Shown: positions 6,498 through 14,334 of the stretch, in pieces | How positions within the stretch are numbered: position 1 is the first letter of the stretch | Layout of the letters: each line of letters begins with the position of its first letter | Assembly: GCA_002314775.1 (NCBI GenBank) | Contig: DCHE01000025.1 | Location: forward strand, 2,032 to 22,103 | DNA from: Lachnospiraceae bacterium UBA1760 | GTDB taxonomy: Bacteria > Bacillota > Clostridia > Lachnospirales > Lachnospiraceae | Length of the DNA stretch: 20,072 nt | Reading direction: 5' to 3' | The notes under the pieces: generated by a model | The model's database searches: none | What the model was told of the DNA's origin: nothing | The model's input: the letters and a program-made list of their open reading frames with translations, nothing else | Made by a program: the position numbers and the translations under genes

Positions 6498-8651
6498 TTA
6501 TTTTGCCTTTGTAGCGATATTCTTCTTAAATACATACCAGAGTGCTCCAGCTACGCATACTGAAGAATATGTACCACAGATAATACCTACCATAAGTGGA
6601 AGTGCAAATTCCTTGATTGATGTAACACCAAGTACGTAAATTGCAGCAACCATGATGAAGGTTGTAAGTGATGTAAAAATAGATCTTGAAAGTGTCTGTG
6701 TTACAGACTTATTTACAACATCTGCAAGCTCATCTGCTCTTGTTCCACGAAGGTTCTCTCTCACACGGTCAAATACAACGATTGTCGCATTGATTGAATA
6801 TCCGACGATTGTCAGCATACATGCGATAAAAGTATTACCAACAGAAACCTTTGCAGCTGCATAAAATGCGAGAACTACAAGTACATCGTGGCAAAGACAA
6901 AGCACTGCTGAAGCGCCAAATCTCAGATCCTTGAATCTGAACCAGATGTAGATAAGCATCAGGATAACAGCTATTACTACTGCTACTACAGAGTCAGACT
7001 TCATCTCATCTGAAATAGTAGAGCTGATAGTCTCGGTCTGAATCTGATTCTCAGCAACGCCAAAGGAATCTGACATCATCTGATTGAATTTTTCTCTCTC
7101 CTCAACAGTAAGAGTTCTTGTCTTGAAAATGACCTCATTTGTACCAGCAACCTTCGACTGCTGAATATTCTGATCACCTGTTATCTCAGCGATAAGTGGT
7201 ACCACCTTTGTCTCAAGGTCATCAATAGACATATCCTCATTAAAAGTAACATTTGATGATGTACCACCCAGGAACTCAAGCGAGTAGTTGAGTGGTGCTC
7301 CTGTTGACTTTGAATTCATGCCCATGCATACAAATCCAGCCACAATAAGAATAACTGAAATGCCGAAGAATGCAGCCTTCTTTGAAAGGAAATTCATAGG
7401 CTTTACATCCTTTGCAGCACCATAGAACTTCTCATCCTTAAGTCCAACTGCATAGAAAGCACTCATGATCTGCTTTGTTACAAAAAGTGCTGTAAACATT
7501 GAAAGAACGATACCAAGGAATAATGTCTGTGCAAATCCCTTAACTGTTCCTGAGCCCTTTACCATAAGTACTACTGCAGCCAGAAGTGTTGTTACATTAC
7601 CATCGATAATAGCTGAAAGAGCCTTCTCATAACCATTCTTCATAGCAGACTGAACTGTCTTGCCTGCTGCAATCTCCTCACGAATTCTGGCAAAGATAAT
7701 AACGTTCGCATCAACCGCCATACCGATTGAAAGGATGATACCTGCAATACCAGGAAGTGTAAGTGTGATATTGAAGCCTACGAGCAGTAAAAGTGCAAGT
7801 ACAACATATGCACAGAGTGCAATTACTGAAGCAAGTCCTGGCAGCCAGTATACAGCGATCATAAAGACAGCCACGATGATGAAACCAGCAATAGCAGCCT
7901 TTAATGAAGTACTGATAGCCTGTGAGCCAAGCTGTGCTCCTACTACATTTGAACGAAGCTCCTCAAGCTCAAGCTTCAGACCACCGATACGGATAGTAGA
8001 TGCAAGCTGCTCAGCTGCCTCAAAGCTCTCCATACCTGTGATAACGCAGGATCCAGAATCAATCTGTGACTGTACTGAAGGAGCACTTACAATTGCATTA
8101 TCATAATAAATATAGATAGGGTCATGATTTGGTACTGCTGCTGCAGTTGCTGCAGAGAAAGCCTCTGTACCAGACTCATCCAGCACGAGCTCAACCACGT
8201 ATTCCTTAGAGCCAGTTGACTGGCTATTCTGAGTTGCTGCTGTAGCACTCTTTACCTGTGTACCATCTATTACTGTATTGCCATTTACATCCATAAAGTA
8301 GAGTGAACCAGGCTTTCCAAGCTCCTCAAGTATCTCATTGGCATCTGACACACCAGGAATCTCGATGTTGATACGATCAGCACCTTCCTGATAAACCTGA
8401 GCCTCTGTAGAATACTGCTCTACTCTCTTCTGCAGCTTGTAAATAGTATCATTCATATCATCTGTACTTGGTTTCTCATCACCAACTACCTGATATGTGA
8501 TAGATACACCACCTGCAAGATCCAGTCCAAGTTTGATGTTCTCTGCTGCGCCAGTCTTATTCTCACCAACACCACATGCACAGACATATCCAAGTCCTGC
8601 AATCAGCAAAGCGATAATAATAAGAGTGGCTATGGCCTTATTCTTTTTCAT
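6498..8651 (-). CDS. secDF: Fused protein translocase subunit SecDF
   Basis: The 717-aa single chain combines SecD and SecF, close in length to Bacillus SecDF. SecDF is a proton-driven membrane partner of SecYEG that aids late export. The SecD half has an N-terminal helix (8-25), the D1 motif LGLDLAGGVSITY (41-53), the external P1 domain (about 55-240) and the helix bundle with GMAVDANVIIFARIREE. The SecF half begins near NFLSKKAAFFGI, with LEFLGGTSSNVTF, an external domain, and VGYSINATIVVFDRVREN. About twelve membrane helices are expected. The start has AAGGAG 10 bases upstream. The gap to scfB is 76 bases with no strong promoter seen, so it is probably read from the SCIFF transcript. No yajC is present between them. 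Confidence 0.95.
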   Translation of the reverse strand: MKKNKAIATLIIIALLIAGLGYVCACGVGENKTGAAENIKLGLDLAGGVSITYQVVGDEKPSTDDMNDTIYKLQKRVEQYSTEAQVYQEGADRINIEIPGVSDANEILEELGKPGSLYFMDVNGNTVIDGTQVKSATAATQNSQSTGSKEYVVELVLDESGTEAFSAATAAAVPNHDPIYIYYDNAIVSAPSVQSQIDSGSCVITGMESFEAAEQLASTIRIGGLKLELEELRSNVVGAQLGSQAISTSLKAAIAGFIIVAVFMIAVYWLPGLASVIALCAYVVLALLLLVGFNITLTLPGIAGIILSIGMAVDANVIIFARIREEIAAGKTVQSAMKNGYEKALSAIIDGNVTTLLAAVVLMVKGSGTVKGFAQTLFLGIVLSMFTALFVTKQIMSAFYAVGLKDEKFYGAAKDVKPMNFLSKKAAFFGISVILIVAGFVCMGMNSKSTGAPLNYSLEFLGGTSSNVTFNEDMSIDDLETKVVPLIAEITGDQNIQQSKVAGTNEVIFKTRTLTVEEREKFNQMMSDSFGVAENQIQTETISSTISDEMKSDSVVAVVIAVILMLIYIWFRFKDLRFGASAVLCLCHDVLVVLAFYAAAKVSVGNTFIACMLTIVGYSINATIVVFDRVRENLRGTRADELADVVNKSVTQTLSRSIFTSLTTFIMVAAIYVLGVTSIKEFALPLMVGIICGTYSSVCVAGALWYVFKKNIATKAK

Positions 8652-8727
8652 TTTCGTTTACTCCTTATTTTTTAAAACTATATCTCCAATCGGCATCGCC
8701 GTTTTGGTCAAAAATACTATAATGCTG

Positions 8728-10179
8728 CTATGAGCACACAAACTCACCTGCATTATCACGCTCGTCTGCAAAATCTGCAAGCGCAGCCTTTATTCTGATA
8801 GCACATTCAATTCTCTTACGCTGAAGCTCACACCCTATATCATAGCTGCCATTGACACTTCCAGTAAAATTGTAGGAATTTGCAGCGCATCCACCAGAAC
8901 AGTAAAACTTCGCAAAGCATTCACGACATTTCTCTTTCGTGTATACATTGCAGGACTTAAAGCTGTCTCTGATATCAGTCCTCACAACACCCTCGTCGAC
9001 ATTTCCCATCAGGAAATCCTCTTTGCCGACAAACTGATGACAAGGATATAAATCTCCCCATGGTGTAACTGCCAGATATTCGGAACCCGAACCGCAGCCC
9101 GAGAGTCTCTTAGCTACACAGGGACCTCCTTCAAGATCAATCATAAAGTGGAAGAAATTGACAAATTTGCCTTCTTTTCTTCTCTTTATTATCTCATCTG
9201 CCAGAAAATCATACTGCTCAAGCAAATATGGAACATCAGCTTCTGTCAATGCATAATCCTCAGTTGGCTCTGCCACAACAGGCTCCACTGATATCTGCTC
9301 AAAGCCTTCATCCATCAGGTGCAGCACATCCTGTGCAAAATCAAGATTGTGATGTGTATAGGTTCCTCGCACATAATACTGCGACTGTTCTCTCGTCTTC
9401 GCTACAAGCTTGAATTTCGGAAGTATGATATCATATGACCCCTGACCGCCTCTTAACGGTCTCATCTTATCATTCACTTCCTTGCGCCCGTCAATACTGC
9501 AGACAATATTTGCCATCTCTTTATTGGCAAATTCAAGAATGTCATCATTTAACAGAATTCCATTGGTGGTAAGAGTAAATCTGAAAAGCTTTCCATTTTC
9601 CTTTTCAATACTCCTTCCATATTCTACCAGCTGCTTTACAACCTCCCAGTTCATAAGAGGCTCGCCGCCAAAAAAATCCACCTCAAGATTCTTCCTGCTG
9701 CCCGAATTCGCTACCAGGAAATCAAGAGCCTTCTTTCCAACCTCATAGGTCATAAGAGTTCTTCTTCCATGATACTCACCCTCCTCAGCGAAGCAGTAAC
9801 GACAGCGCAGATTGCAATCATGCGCTATATGAAGACATAATGCCTTTACAACTGTCTCGCGATCCTTGAGTGAATCCACATACTGCTCATAAATATCATG
9901 CTGATATAAATTGCCACTGTTTGCAAGCTCACATATCTCAGCAGCCGCTTCCTGTATCTCCTCCTCCGAATATTCAGATTCAAGACCAAAGAAGGCGTTC
10001 TCTTTTATATAATCAACAGCAGTCTCATATAATAAAGCCTCTGCCTGTGGTACATCATGCCTTACAAGACCTTCAAGCTTTGGCACAAGCTTATAAACAA
10101 GCTCATCCACCACATGAACAGCACCACTTTCAACGTCGAGGACTATATTAAATCCACCGCTCTTATACTCGTGAATCAC
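8728..10179 (-). CDS. scfB: Radical SAM SCIFF peptide maturase (thioether-forming)
   Basis: This 483-aa enzyme would form a Cys-to-Thr thioether link in the SCIFF peptide encoded just upstream. Residues 1 to about 90 form a RiPP-recognition-like N-terminus (SGGFNIVLDVESGAVHVVDE). The radical SAM cluster motif is Cys122, Cys126 and Cys129 in CNLRCRYCF, followed by DFFGGEPLMNW. The C-terminal SPASM region carries many cysteines for auxiliary clusters (GCGSGSEYLAVTPWGDLYPC, SCNVYTKEKCRECFAKFYC, GGC, IGCEL). The start is GTG 10179 with AAGGAT at 8 bases. The scfA-scfB pair beside secDF-recJ is the standard clostridial arrangement. Confidence 0.95.
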   Translation of the reverse strand: MIHEYKSGGFNIVLDVESGAVHVVDELVYKLVPKLEGLVRHDVPQAEALLYETAVDYIKENAFFGLESEYSEEEIQEAAAEICELANSGNLYQHDIYEQYVDSLKDRETVVKALCLHIAHDCNLRCRYCFAEEGEYHGRRTLMTYEVGKKALDFLVANSGSRKNLEVDFFGGEPLMNWEVVKQLVEYGRSIEKENGKLFRFTLTTNGILLNDDILEFANKEMANIVCSIDGRKEVNDKMRPLRGGQGSYDIILPKFKLVAKTREQSQYYVRGTYTHHNLDFAQDVLHLMDEGFEQISVEPVVAEPTEDYALTEADVPYLLEQYDFLADEIIKRRKEGKFVNFFHFMIDLEGGPCVAKRLSGCGSGSEYLAVTPWGDLYPCHQFVGKEDFLMGNVDEGVVRTDIRDSFKSCNVYTKEKCRECFAKFYCSGGCAANSYNFTGSVNGSYDIGCELQRKRIECAIRIKAALADFADERDNAGEFVCS

Positions 10180-10205
10180 AATTATCTATCCTTTTTTACA
10201 AAACA

Positions 10206-10243
10206 TTGAGCGAGAGACAGATTTCACCCATCATCTCGCTCAA
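10206..10243 (-). terminator. Attenuator-like hairpin between scfA and scfB
   Basis: A perfect 10-base stem (TTGAGCGAGA with TCTCGCTCAA) and an 18-base loop lie between the peptide gene and the maturase gene. The following minus-strand bases TGTTTTG form an interrupted T-run, so termination would be partial. That would favour much precursor peptide and little enzyme. The stem is certain; the role is inferred. Confidence 0.5.
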
Positions 10244-10268
10244 AACAACATCCTTTTAAAAAGCTAAA

Positions 10269-10415
10269 TTACTTATCAGCCTTCTCGCAGCTCTGGTTTC
10301 CAACTGTGCATGATGTCTTACATGCTGACTGGCATGACGTCTGGCACTCGCCGCATCCACCTGTTTTCATGCTCTTCTTATAATCTCTTGTGTTTAATGA
10401 CTTTATATGCTTCAT
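10269..10415 (-). CDS. scfA: SCIFF precursor peptide (six cysteines in about 45 residues)
   Basis: The 48-aa RiPP precursor starts MKHIKSLNT and has Cys21, 24, 28, 32, 36 and 43 in the SCIFF pattern GGCGEC, TSCQSACKTSCT, NQSCEK. Cys32 and Thr37 are both present. As I recall from work on characterised SCIFF enzymes, these are the two residues joined by the thioether. The start at 10415 has GGAAG 7 bases upstream. Two longer in-frame starts (10430, 10490) have no ribosome site and would add residues not seen in this family. The peptide is almost universal in Clostridia and its role is still unknown. It has its own promoter upstream and scfB downstream. Confidence 0.95.
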   Translation of the reverse strand: MKHIKSLNTRDYKKSMKTGGCGECQTSCQSACKTSCTVGNQSCEKADK

Positions 10416-10460
10416 AACAACACTTCCTTTCATAAATTCATAATTTTCAAAACTTTTACT

Positions 10461-10490
10461 AATATACCATATTCGTATATATAATTGCAA
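10461..10490 (-). promoter_or_regulatory. Promoter of the scfA-scfB operon
   Basis: TTGCAA (10490-10485), 18 bases, then TATATT (10466-10461) with an extended -10 TGG directly before it. The predicted start near 10454 gives a leader of about 40 bases. It lies in the short gap after the stop of the large surface protein, for which no hairpin terminator is visible. Confidence 0.6.
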
Positions 10491-10513
10491 GTGTTAATGT
10501 CTCAGATAGGAAT

Positions 10514-13500
10514 TCAGGATTTAATTGTCACATAGCATGTCCAGGTATGATTTCCTATTGTAGCTGTTATTTCATAATTTCCAGCTATTGTTCCAACCAC
10601 ATAACCATCTGAAACTGTTATACTCGGATCATTACTGCTCCAGGTCACATCTGTGCGCTTAGTAGCAGAAAGCTTTATCTTTTTCTTCTTACCTGCCTTC
10701 AGTTTCAATTTTGCTTTAAGTTTAGGCTGTTCAATCTTGATAGTACAGGCTATTCTTTTCTTTTTACCATCAAGATAATAAAGTTTTGCCGTACCCTTCT
10801 TTATAGCCGTAAATGTTCCTGTAGCTGCATCATAGATTCCTGCCTTGCCTTTTAACAATAGCTTCGCAGAATCTATACCTTCAATATCAATATGAGCTAC
10901 ATCACCAGCTATTAGTGAAACGCCAATCGGATCAGTAATTTCAAGAACATCAGATACAGCCGGTGTTGGCGTCACTGTCGGTGTCGGCTCTGGTGTTTCC
11001 GTTGGTGTCACTGTCGGTGTCGGCTCTGGAACTAAAGTCTCCGATTTATCTGTCCACTTTGCAACAAGTGTGATATGTTCTCTTCTACTGGTATCGATAG
11101 AAGTCACACTTTCATCCCCCAGATACCATCCGGCAAAGGTATAACCTTCCTTTGTTGGATCCAAAAGTGAAATACTTTCTTCTTTGTCAGCATCATAGAA
11201 TACGGGATTACTACTATTGTTGACTCCGCCATCAAGCACGTAGCTAATAGTATATAAATTCTTAGCAAAAGAAATTGTTTTTTCCTGATATCCGTAATCT
11301 GCTTTTACCTGAAGCGTAATACCAGTATTATCATCAAATACACTTCTAATAATCGAATCTGGTTTATCCCTGTTTACCTTAATTTCGTATTTGATTGATG
11401 AATCATCTCTACTTATCTCATGAAAGCTAATACAATCCTTATATTTATCTATTTCATTTACTGAAACCGAAACACTATCCTTGTTCTTAAAACCACTTAT
11501 GCTAGCTGTCAATGCATCCGCTCCACTATATACATAAGTCATTTTACCATTATTACTCAGGGACACATCACAGGGATCTTTGATTTCAATATGCCAGGAT
11601 TTGTTGATGTCCCGACTGTCATTCTTTATTGGCGCCTGTGCAGTAAACTTTATTTTTCTTTCATCGCCTTTTAGACTATTAGGAAAATAGAACTCTCTGA
11701 TTGTACTATCAGTTTTACAGTTTTCAATCTGATCTTCAGAAAGTGCACTATTCGAAGATACAGAATAATCCTCCTCACTTGATACCCTTATTCCCTGCGT
11801 GGAGGCAGAGTAGATACGTGATGTACTAGGAGTTTCGTCTTTTAGTATCCATAATACATCCTGGAAAGTAATGTCATCCCCAGGCTCCATGCTTGCCTTG
11901 AATGCAATCCTGCCATTGCTCTCCACATATATAGGATTATTCTCTGAGTTATCCTCTGGTAATAATGCATATGAAGAATCAATAGGCGAAATCACTTTTG
12001 GAGTTACACCTGTAGTGGGTTCATTAACTCTTATTCTGACAGAGCCTATTTCTTTTATAACACTATTGTCAGCCGAATCAATAAGCTTAACAGACAGTCT
12101 GCCTATACCGTTATCTACGGCATCAATATCATGTGGTTCACTATCATCTCTATGAAATTTGACTACCGTTTTACCTTCAGGATTCTCTATCTCAAACTTG
12201 ACATTTCTTCCTGCCGGAAGCTTTGTTACTCTTCTTGCTTTTCCATTTTCAACAACATAATATTTATAATGATTTCTAAAATTAGTTCCTTTTTGAACAA
12301 CCATATCCCATCTGTCAACATTGCCCTCTGTATCTACATTTAACAGATTACCAAGGTCGAATACAACTATATCTGGATCTGAAGAGACAACTGATACTTC
12401 GAATCCATTTTCACTCTTGTACTTTGTAGTCCAACTGCTCGTATTAGTATCATCATCCACAAGGAGCCTGACTGTACCTGCTCCAGTTTTATTAATAGTT
12501 AATTTGTCATCAAACAAATTGTTCGTAGAATATAAAGCTATTTCTGCCTTTTTATCTGTATTTGGAACAGCACAGCTTATAACCATAGAATTCGAATCAC
12601 CGGCCAAGCTGGTACAGTTAGTGAAATCCAGATAAAAATCACTATCACCAGCAGAGCAATCCAGCATCCATTTATTAGTTTCTGTATTCTTATATCCAAT
12701 AGATTTTAATTTTGTACATCCTATAAAATTATTGTCTCCCACTAATGTATAAGAAGTACCTTGAAACTCAACTTTATTAAGCTTTTCAGCATCCTCAGCA
12801 CTAAATGTAAGATTCCGCTTAGTTCCCCCATTAATCACAGTAAGGCTCGAAATTTCAGAATTATCAAGACATACATTTTCCAAATTGCCACCAGTATCAT
12901 TAACCGTAAGATTTATAGGAGCACTAACATCAAGTTGCTGAACATTTCGTAGGACAAGTGTCTTAACACTTGGTATTTTACTTGGTATTTTACTACTTGG
13001 GTCTGTTGAATCAAAAAAATTAACCCTTGTATTAATAATAGTCAGTTTCTCTAAAGAGGCCGGAAATTTAATTGCATTAATCTTGCGGGCTGTATGATCG
13101 CTATAATCATGCTGAATAGTTAATTCCTTTAGGCCCTGAAGCTTTTCAAGGTCATTGAAAATAGAGCAGGTATCGAGATTAGGCCATGTATTTATCAGAT
13201 GATCATTATCTATTGTAAGGCTTTCAATCGTATTAAGTTCCTCCTGTGTTAGAATACCATCACCATCCTCATCAGCATTCGTATCTCCTAATATTATCTC
13301 CTTAAACAATCTACTCTCAAATTCAACGCCTTTGACGACCTTATATTTTTTTGAAAAAACAGAATCTGCATTACTACTATCAACAATAAGCCTTCCATAA
13401 CCATTTATTACAATATTACAGTTATCTTCAGTCAGATATTGAAAAGCATCACTACCGGCGTTAATAATCAATTTTTGTTCATCATTTACGGAATTAATAC

Positions 13501-14194
13501 TAATATCCAGCTTTTTTAGCTTGGTGTTGTTATATAATGGTAATGTTAATTGGTCTAAAAAAGTCCAATAAGGAATATTTTGCCGAAGATACATTGTACC
13601 AAGCGTATCATTTTTAATAGTAAGCTCTTCAAGATTGGGGCAATTAAATAATCCTGCACAGGTTGGATAACTATAACCATAGTGGTAAAATCCAGAACCC
13701 TGTGAAATATTAAGTGTTGAATTTTTTATGGTCAGTTTTTTCAAAGAAACTGGAAAATAAATATCCCTTATTTCATCTACGCCATCAATTACTATTTCTT
13801 CTACATTTGTAAAGCTTCCCAACATATTATACTGAACCATATTGTGGGAAATATCTTTCAACGCTTGAATATCACTAGTTGCTGAAGCGTTTGGTCCGTA
13901 AATCTCAAGTGTTCCACTAAAGGTATTATATGCGCTTTCTAATTCACTCTTAGTAACAGTGCCATCATTATTAGTATCCATCTGGCTTTTATATTTCAGC
14001 ATTAAATATTGACCAAGTTTTGAATCATAATTAAACGCATCTCCATCAGTTTTTCTTGCTTCTTCATCCGCCGCAGACATATCCTCCACATAAGCGCTGC
14101 CAGCCATAGCAACAGTTGGAAGCATAGTCACAGCCCCCATAACAAACAGTAAAACAATTGACCTGGTTAATAATTTATATAGTATTCCTCTCAT
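10514..14194 (-). CDS. Large secreted protein: EF-hands, leucine-rich repeats, Flg_new repeat, Ig-like C-terminus
   Basis: The product is 1226 aa from ATG 14194, chosen because GGAGG lies 8 bases upstream; an ATG at 14209 has no ribosome site. Residues 1-31 form a signal peptide ending AMA. EF-hand-like calcium loops occur at 73-84 (DTNNDGTVTKSE) and near 310-325 (DEDGDGILTQEE). Between and after them are leucine-rich-like repeats (LKKLTIKNS, LEELTIKND, LKELTIQHD, LEKLTIINT). A long beta-rich region follows, then a Listeria-Bacteroides (Flg_new) repeat (VLDGG to GYTFAGWYLGD to ITLVAKWTD, about 985-1060), a Pro/Thr linker, and two Lys-rich Ig-like modules at the C-terminus. No LPXTG, SLH or dockerin pair is visible. 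It resembles adhesin-type surface proteins of rumen and gut Lachnospiraceae. Ligand and attachment are unknown. It is noticeably AT-richer than the core genes to its left. Confidence 0.85.
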   Translation of the reverse strand: MRGILYKLLTRSIVLLFVMGAVTMLPTVAMAGSAYVEDMSAADEEARKTDGDAFNYDSKLGQYLMLKYKSQMDTNNDGTVTKSELESAYNTFSGTLEIYGPNASATSDIQALKDISHNMVQYNMLGSFTNVEEIVIDGVDEIRDIYFPVSLKKLTIKNSTLNISQGSGFYHYGYSYPTCAGLFNCPNLEELTIKNDTLGTMYLRQNIPYWTFLDQLTLPLYNNTKLKKLDISINSVNDEQKLIINAGSDAFQYLTEDNCNIVINGYGRLIVDSSNADSVFSKKYKVVKGVEFESRLFKEIILGDTNADEDGDGILTQEELNTIESLTIDNDHLINTWPNLDTCSIFNDLEKLQGLKELTIQHDYSDHTARKINAIKFPASLEKLTIINTRVNFFDSTDPSSKIPSKIPSVKTLVLRNVQQLDVSAPINLTVNDTGGNLENVCLDNSEISSLTVINGGTKRNLTFSAEDAEKLNKVEFQGTSYTLVGDNNFIGCTKLKSIGYKNTETNKWMLDCSAGDSDFYLDFTNCTSLAGDSNSMVISCAVPNTDKKAEIALYSTNNLFDDKLTINKTGAGTVRLLVDDDTNTSSWTTKYKSENGFEVSVVSSDPDIVVFDLGNLLNVDTEGNVDRWDMVVQKGTNFRNHYKYYVVENGKARRVTKLPAGRNVKFEIENPEGKTVVKFHRDDSEPHDIDAVDNGIGRLSVKLIDSADNSVIKEIGSVRIRVNEPTTGVTPKVISPIDSSYALLPEDNSENNPIYVESNGRIAFKASMEPGDDITFQDVLWILKDETPSTSRIYSASTQGIRVSSEEDYSVSSNSALSEDQIENCKTDSTIREFYFPNSLKGDERKIKFTAQAPIKNDSRDINKSWHIEIKDPCDVSLSNNGKMTYVYSGADALTASISGFKNKDSVSVSVNEIDKYKDCISFHEISRDDSSIKYEIKVNRDKPDSIIRSVFDDNTGITLQVKADYGYQEKTISFAKNLYTISYVLDGGVNNSSNPVFYDADKEESISLLDPTKEGYTFAGWYLGDESVTSIDTSRREHITLVAKWTDKSETLVPEPTPTVTPTETPEPTPTVTPTPAVSDVLEITDPIGVSLIAGDVAHIDIEGIDSAKLLLKGKAGIYDAATGTFTAIKKGTAKLYYLDGKKKRIACTIKIEQPKLKAKLKLKAGKKKKIKLSATKRTDVTWSSNDPSITVSDGYVVGTIAGNYEITATIGNHTWTCYVTIKS
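10971..11029. repeat. 36-bp-period direct repeat coding the Pro/Thr linker
   Basis: A 23-bp perfect repeat (10971-10993 and 11007-11029) encodes two copies of a 12-residue unit of the PEPTPTVTPTET type. The linker separates the Flg_new repeat from the C-terminal Ig-like modules. The in-frame period lets linker length vary by slippage. Confidence 0.8.
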
Positions 14195-14225
14195 GCTAAT
14201 TGCCTCCATATCTATAACTAATGAA

Positions 14226-14255
14226 ATAATAAAAACAAAATATATAATATGTCAA
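14226..14255 (-). promoter_or_regulatory. Promoter of the large secreted protein gene
   Basis: TTGACA (14255-14250), 18 bases, TATTAT (14231-14226). The predicted start near 14219 leaves a leader of about 25 bases containing the GGAGG that serves ATG 14194. A shared palindrome abuts the upstream edge of the -35. Confidence 0.6.
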
Positions 14256-14271
14256 GTTTATAGTATAAACT
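14255..14271. promoter_or_regulatory. Perfect 17-bp palindrome between divergent promoters (candidate operator)
   Basis: AGTTTATAGTATAAACT is an 8-1-8 perfect inverted repeat. It touches the -35 of the leftward surface-protein promoter and ends 7 bases before the -35 of the rightward kinase-like gene. The position suits one regulator controlling both genes. The binding protein is unknown; no regulator gene is nearby. Confidence 0.55.
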
Positions 14272-14278
14272 CTATACC

Positions 14279-14307
14279 TTGCATTAGCTCTATTCGTACA
14301 ATATACT
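14279..14307 (+). promoter_or_regulatory. Promoter of the kinase-like gene
   Basis: TTGCAT (14279-14284), 17 bases, TATACT (14302-14307). The predicted start near 14314 gives a leader of about 20 bases with ribosome site AAAGGG before ATG 14335. Confidence 0.6.
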
Positions 14308-14334
14308 ATCAATAAGATTGAAAGGGAAACTCAT

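Noticed and set aside
8691..8701. Hairpin CGGC-ATC-GCCG between scfB and secDF as a terminator
   Set aside because: The stem is only 4 base pairs with no adjacent T-run; too weak to call.
13250..14000. Dockerin domain in the large surface protein
   Set aside because: The two calcium loops are more than 200 residues apart and lie near the N-terminus, unlike the tandem pair of about 22-residue repeats of a dockerin.
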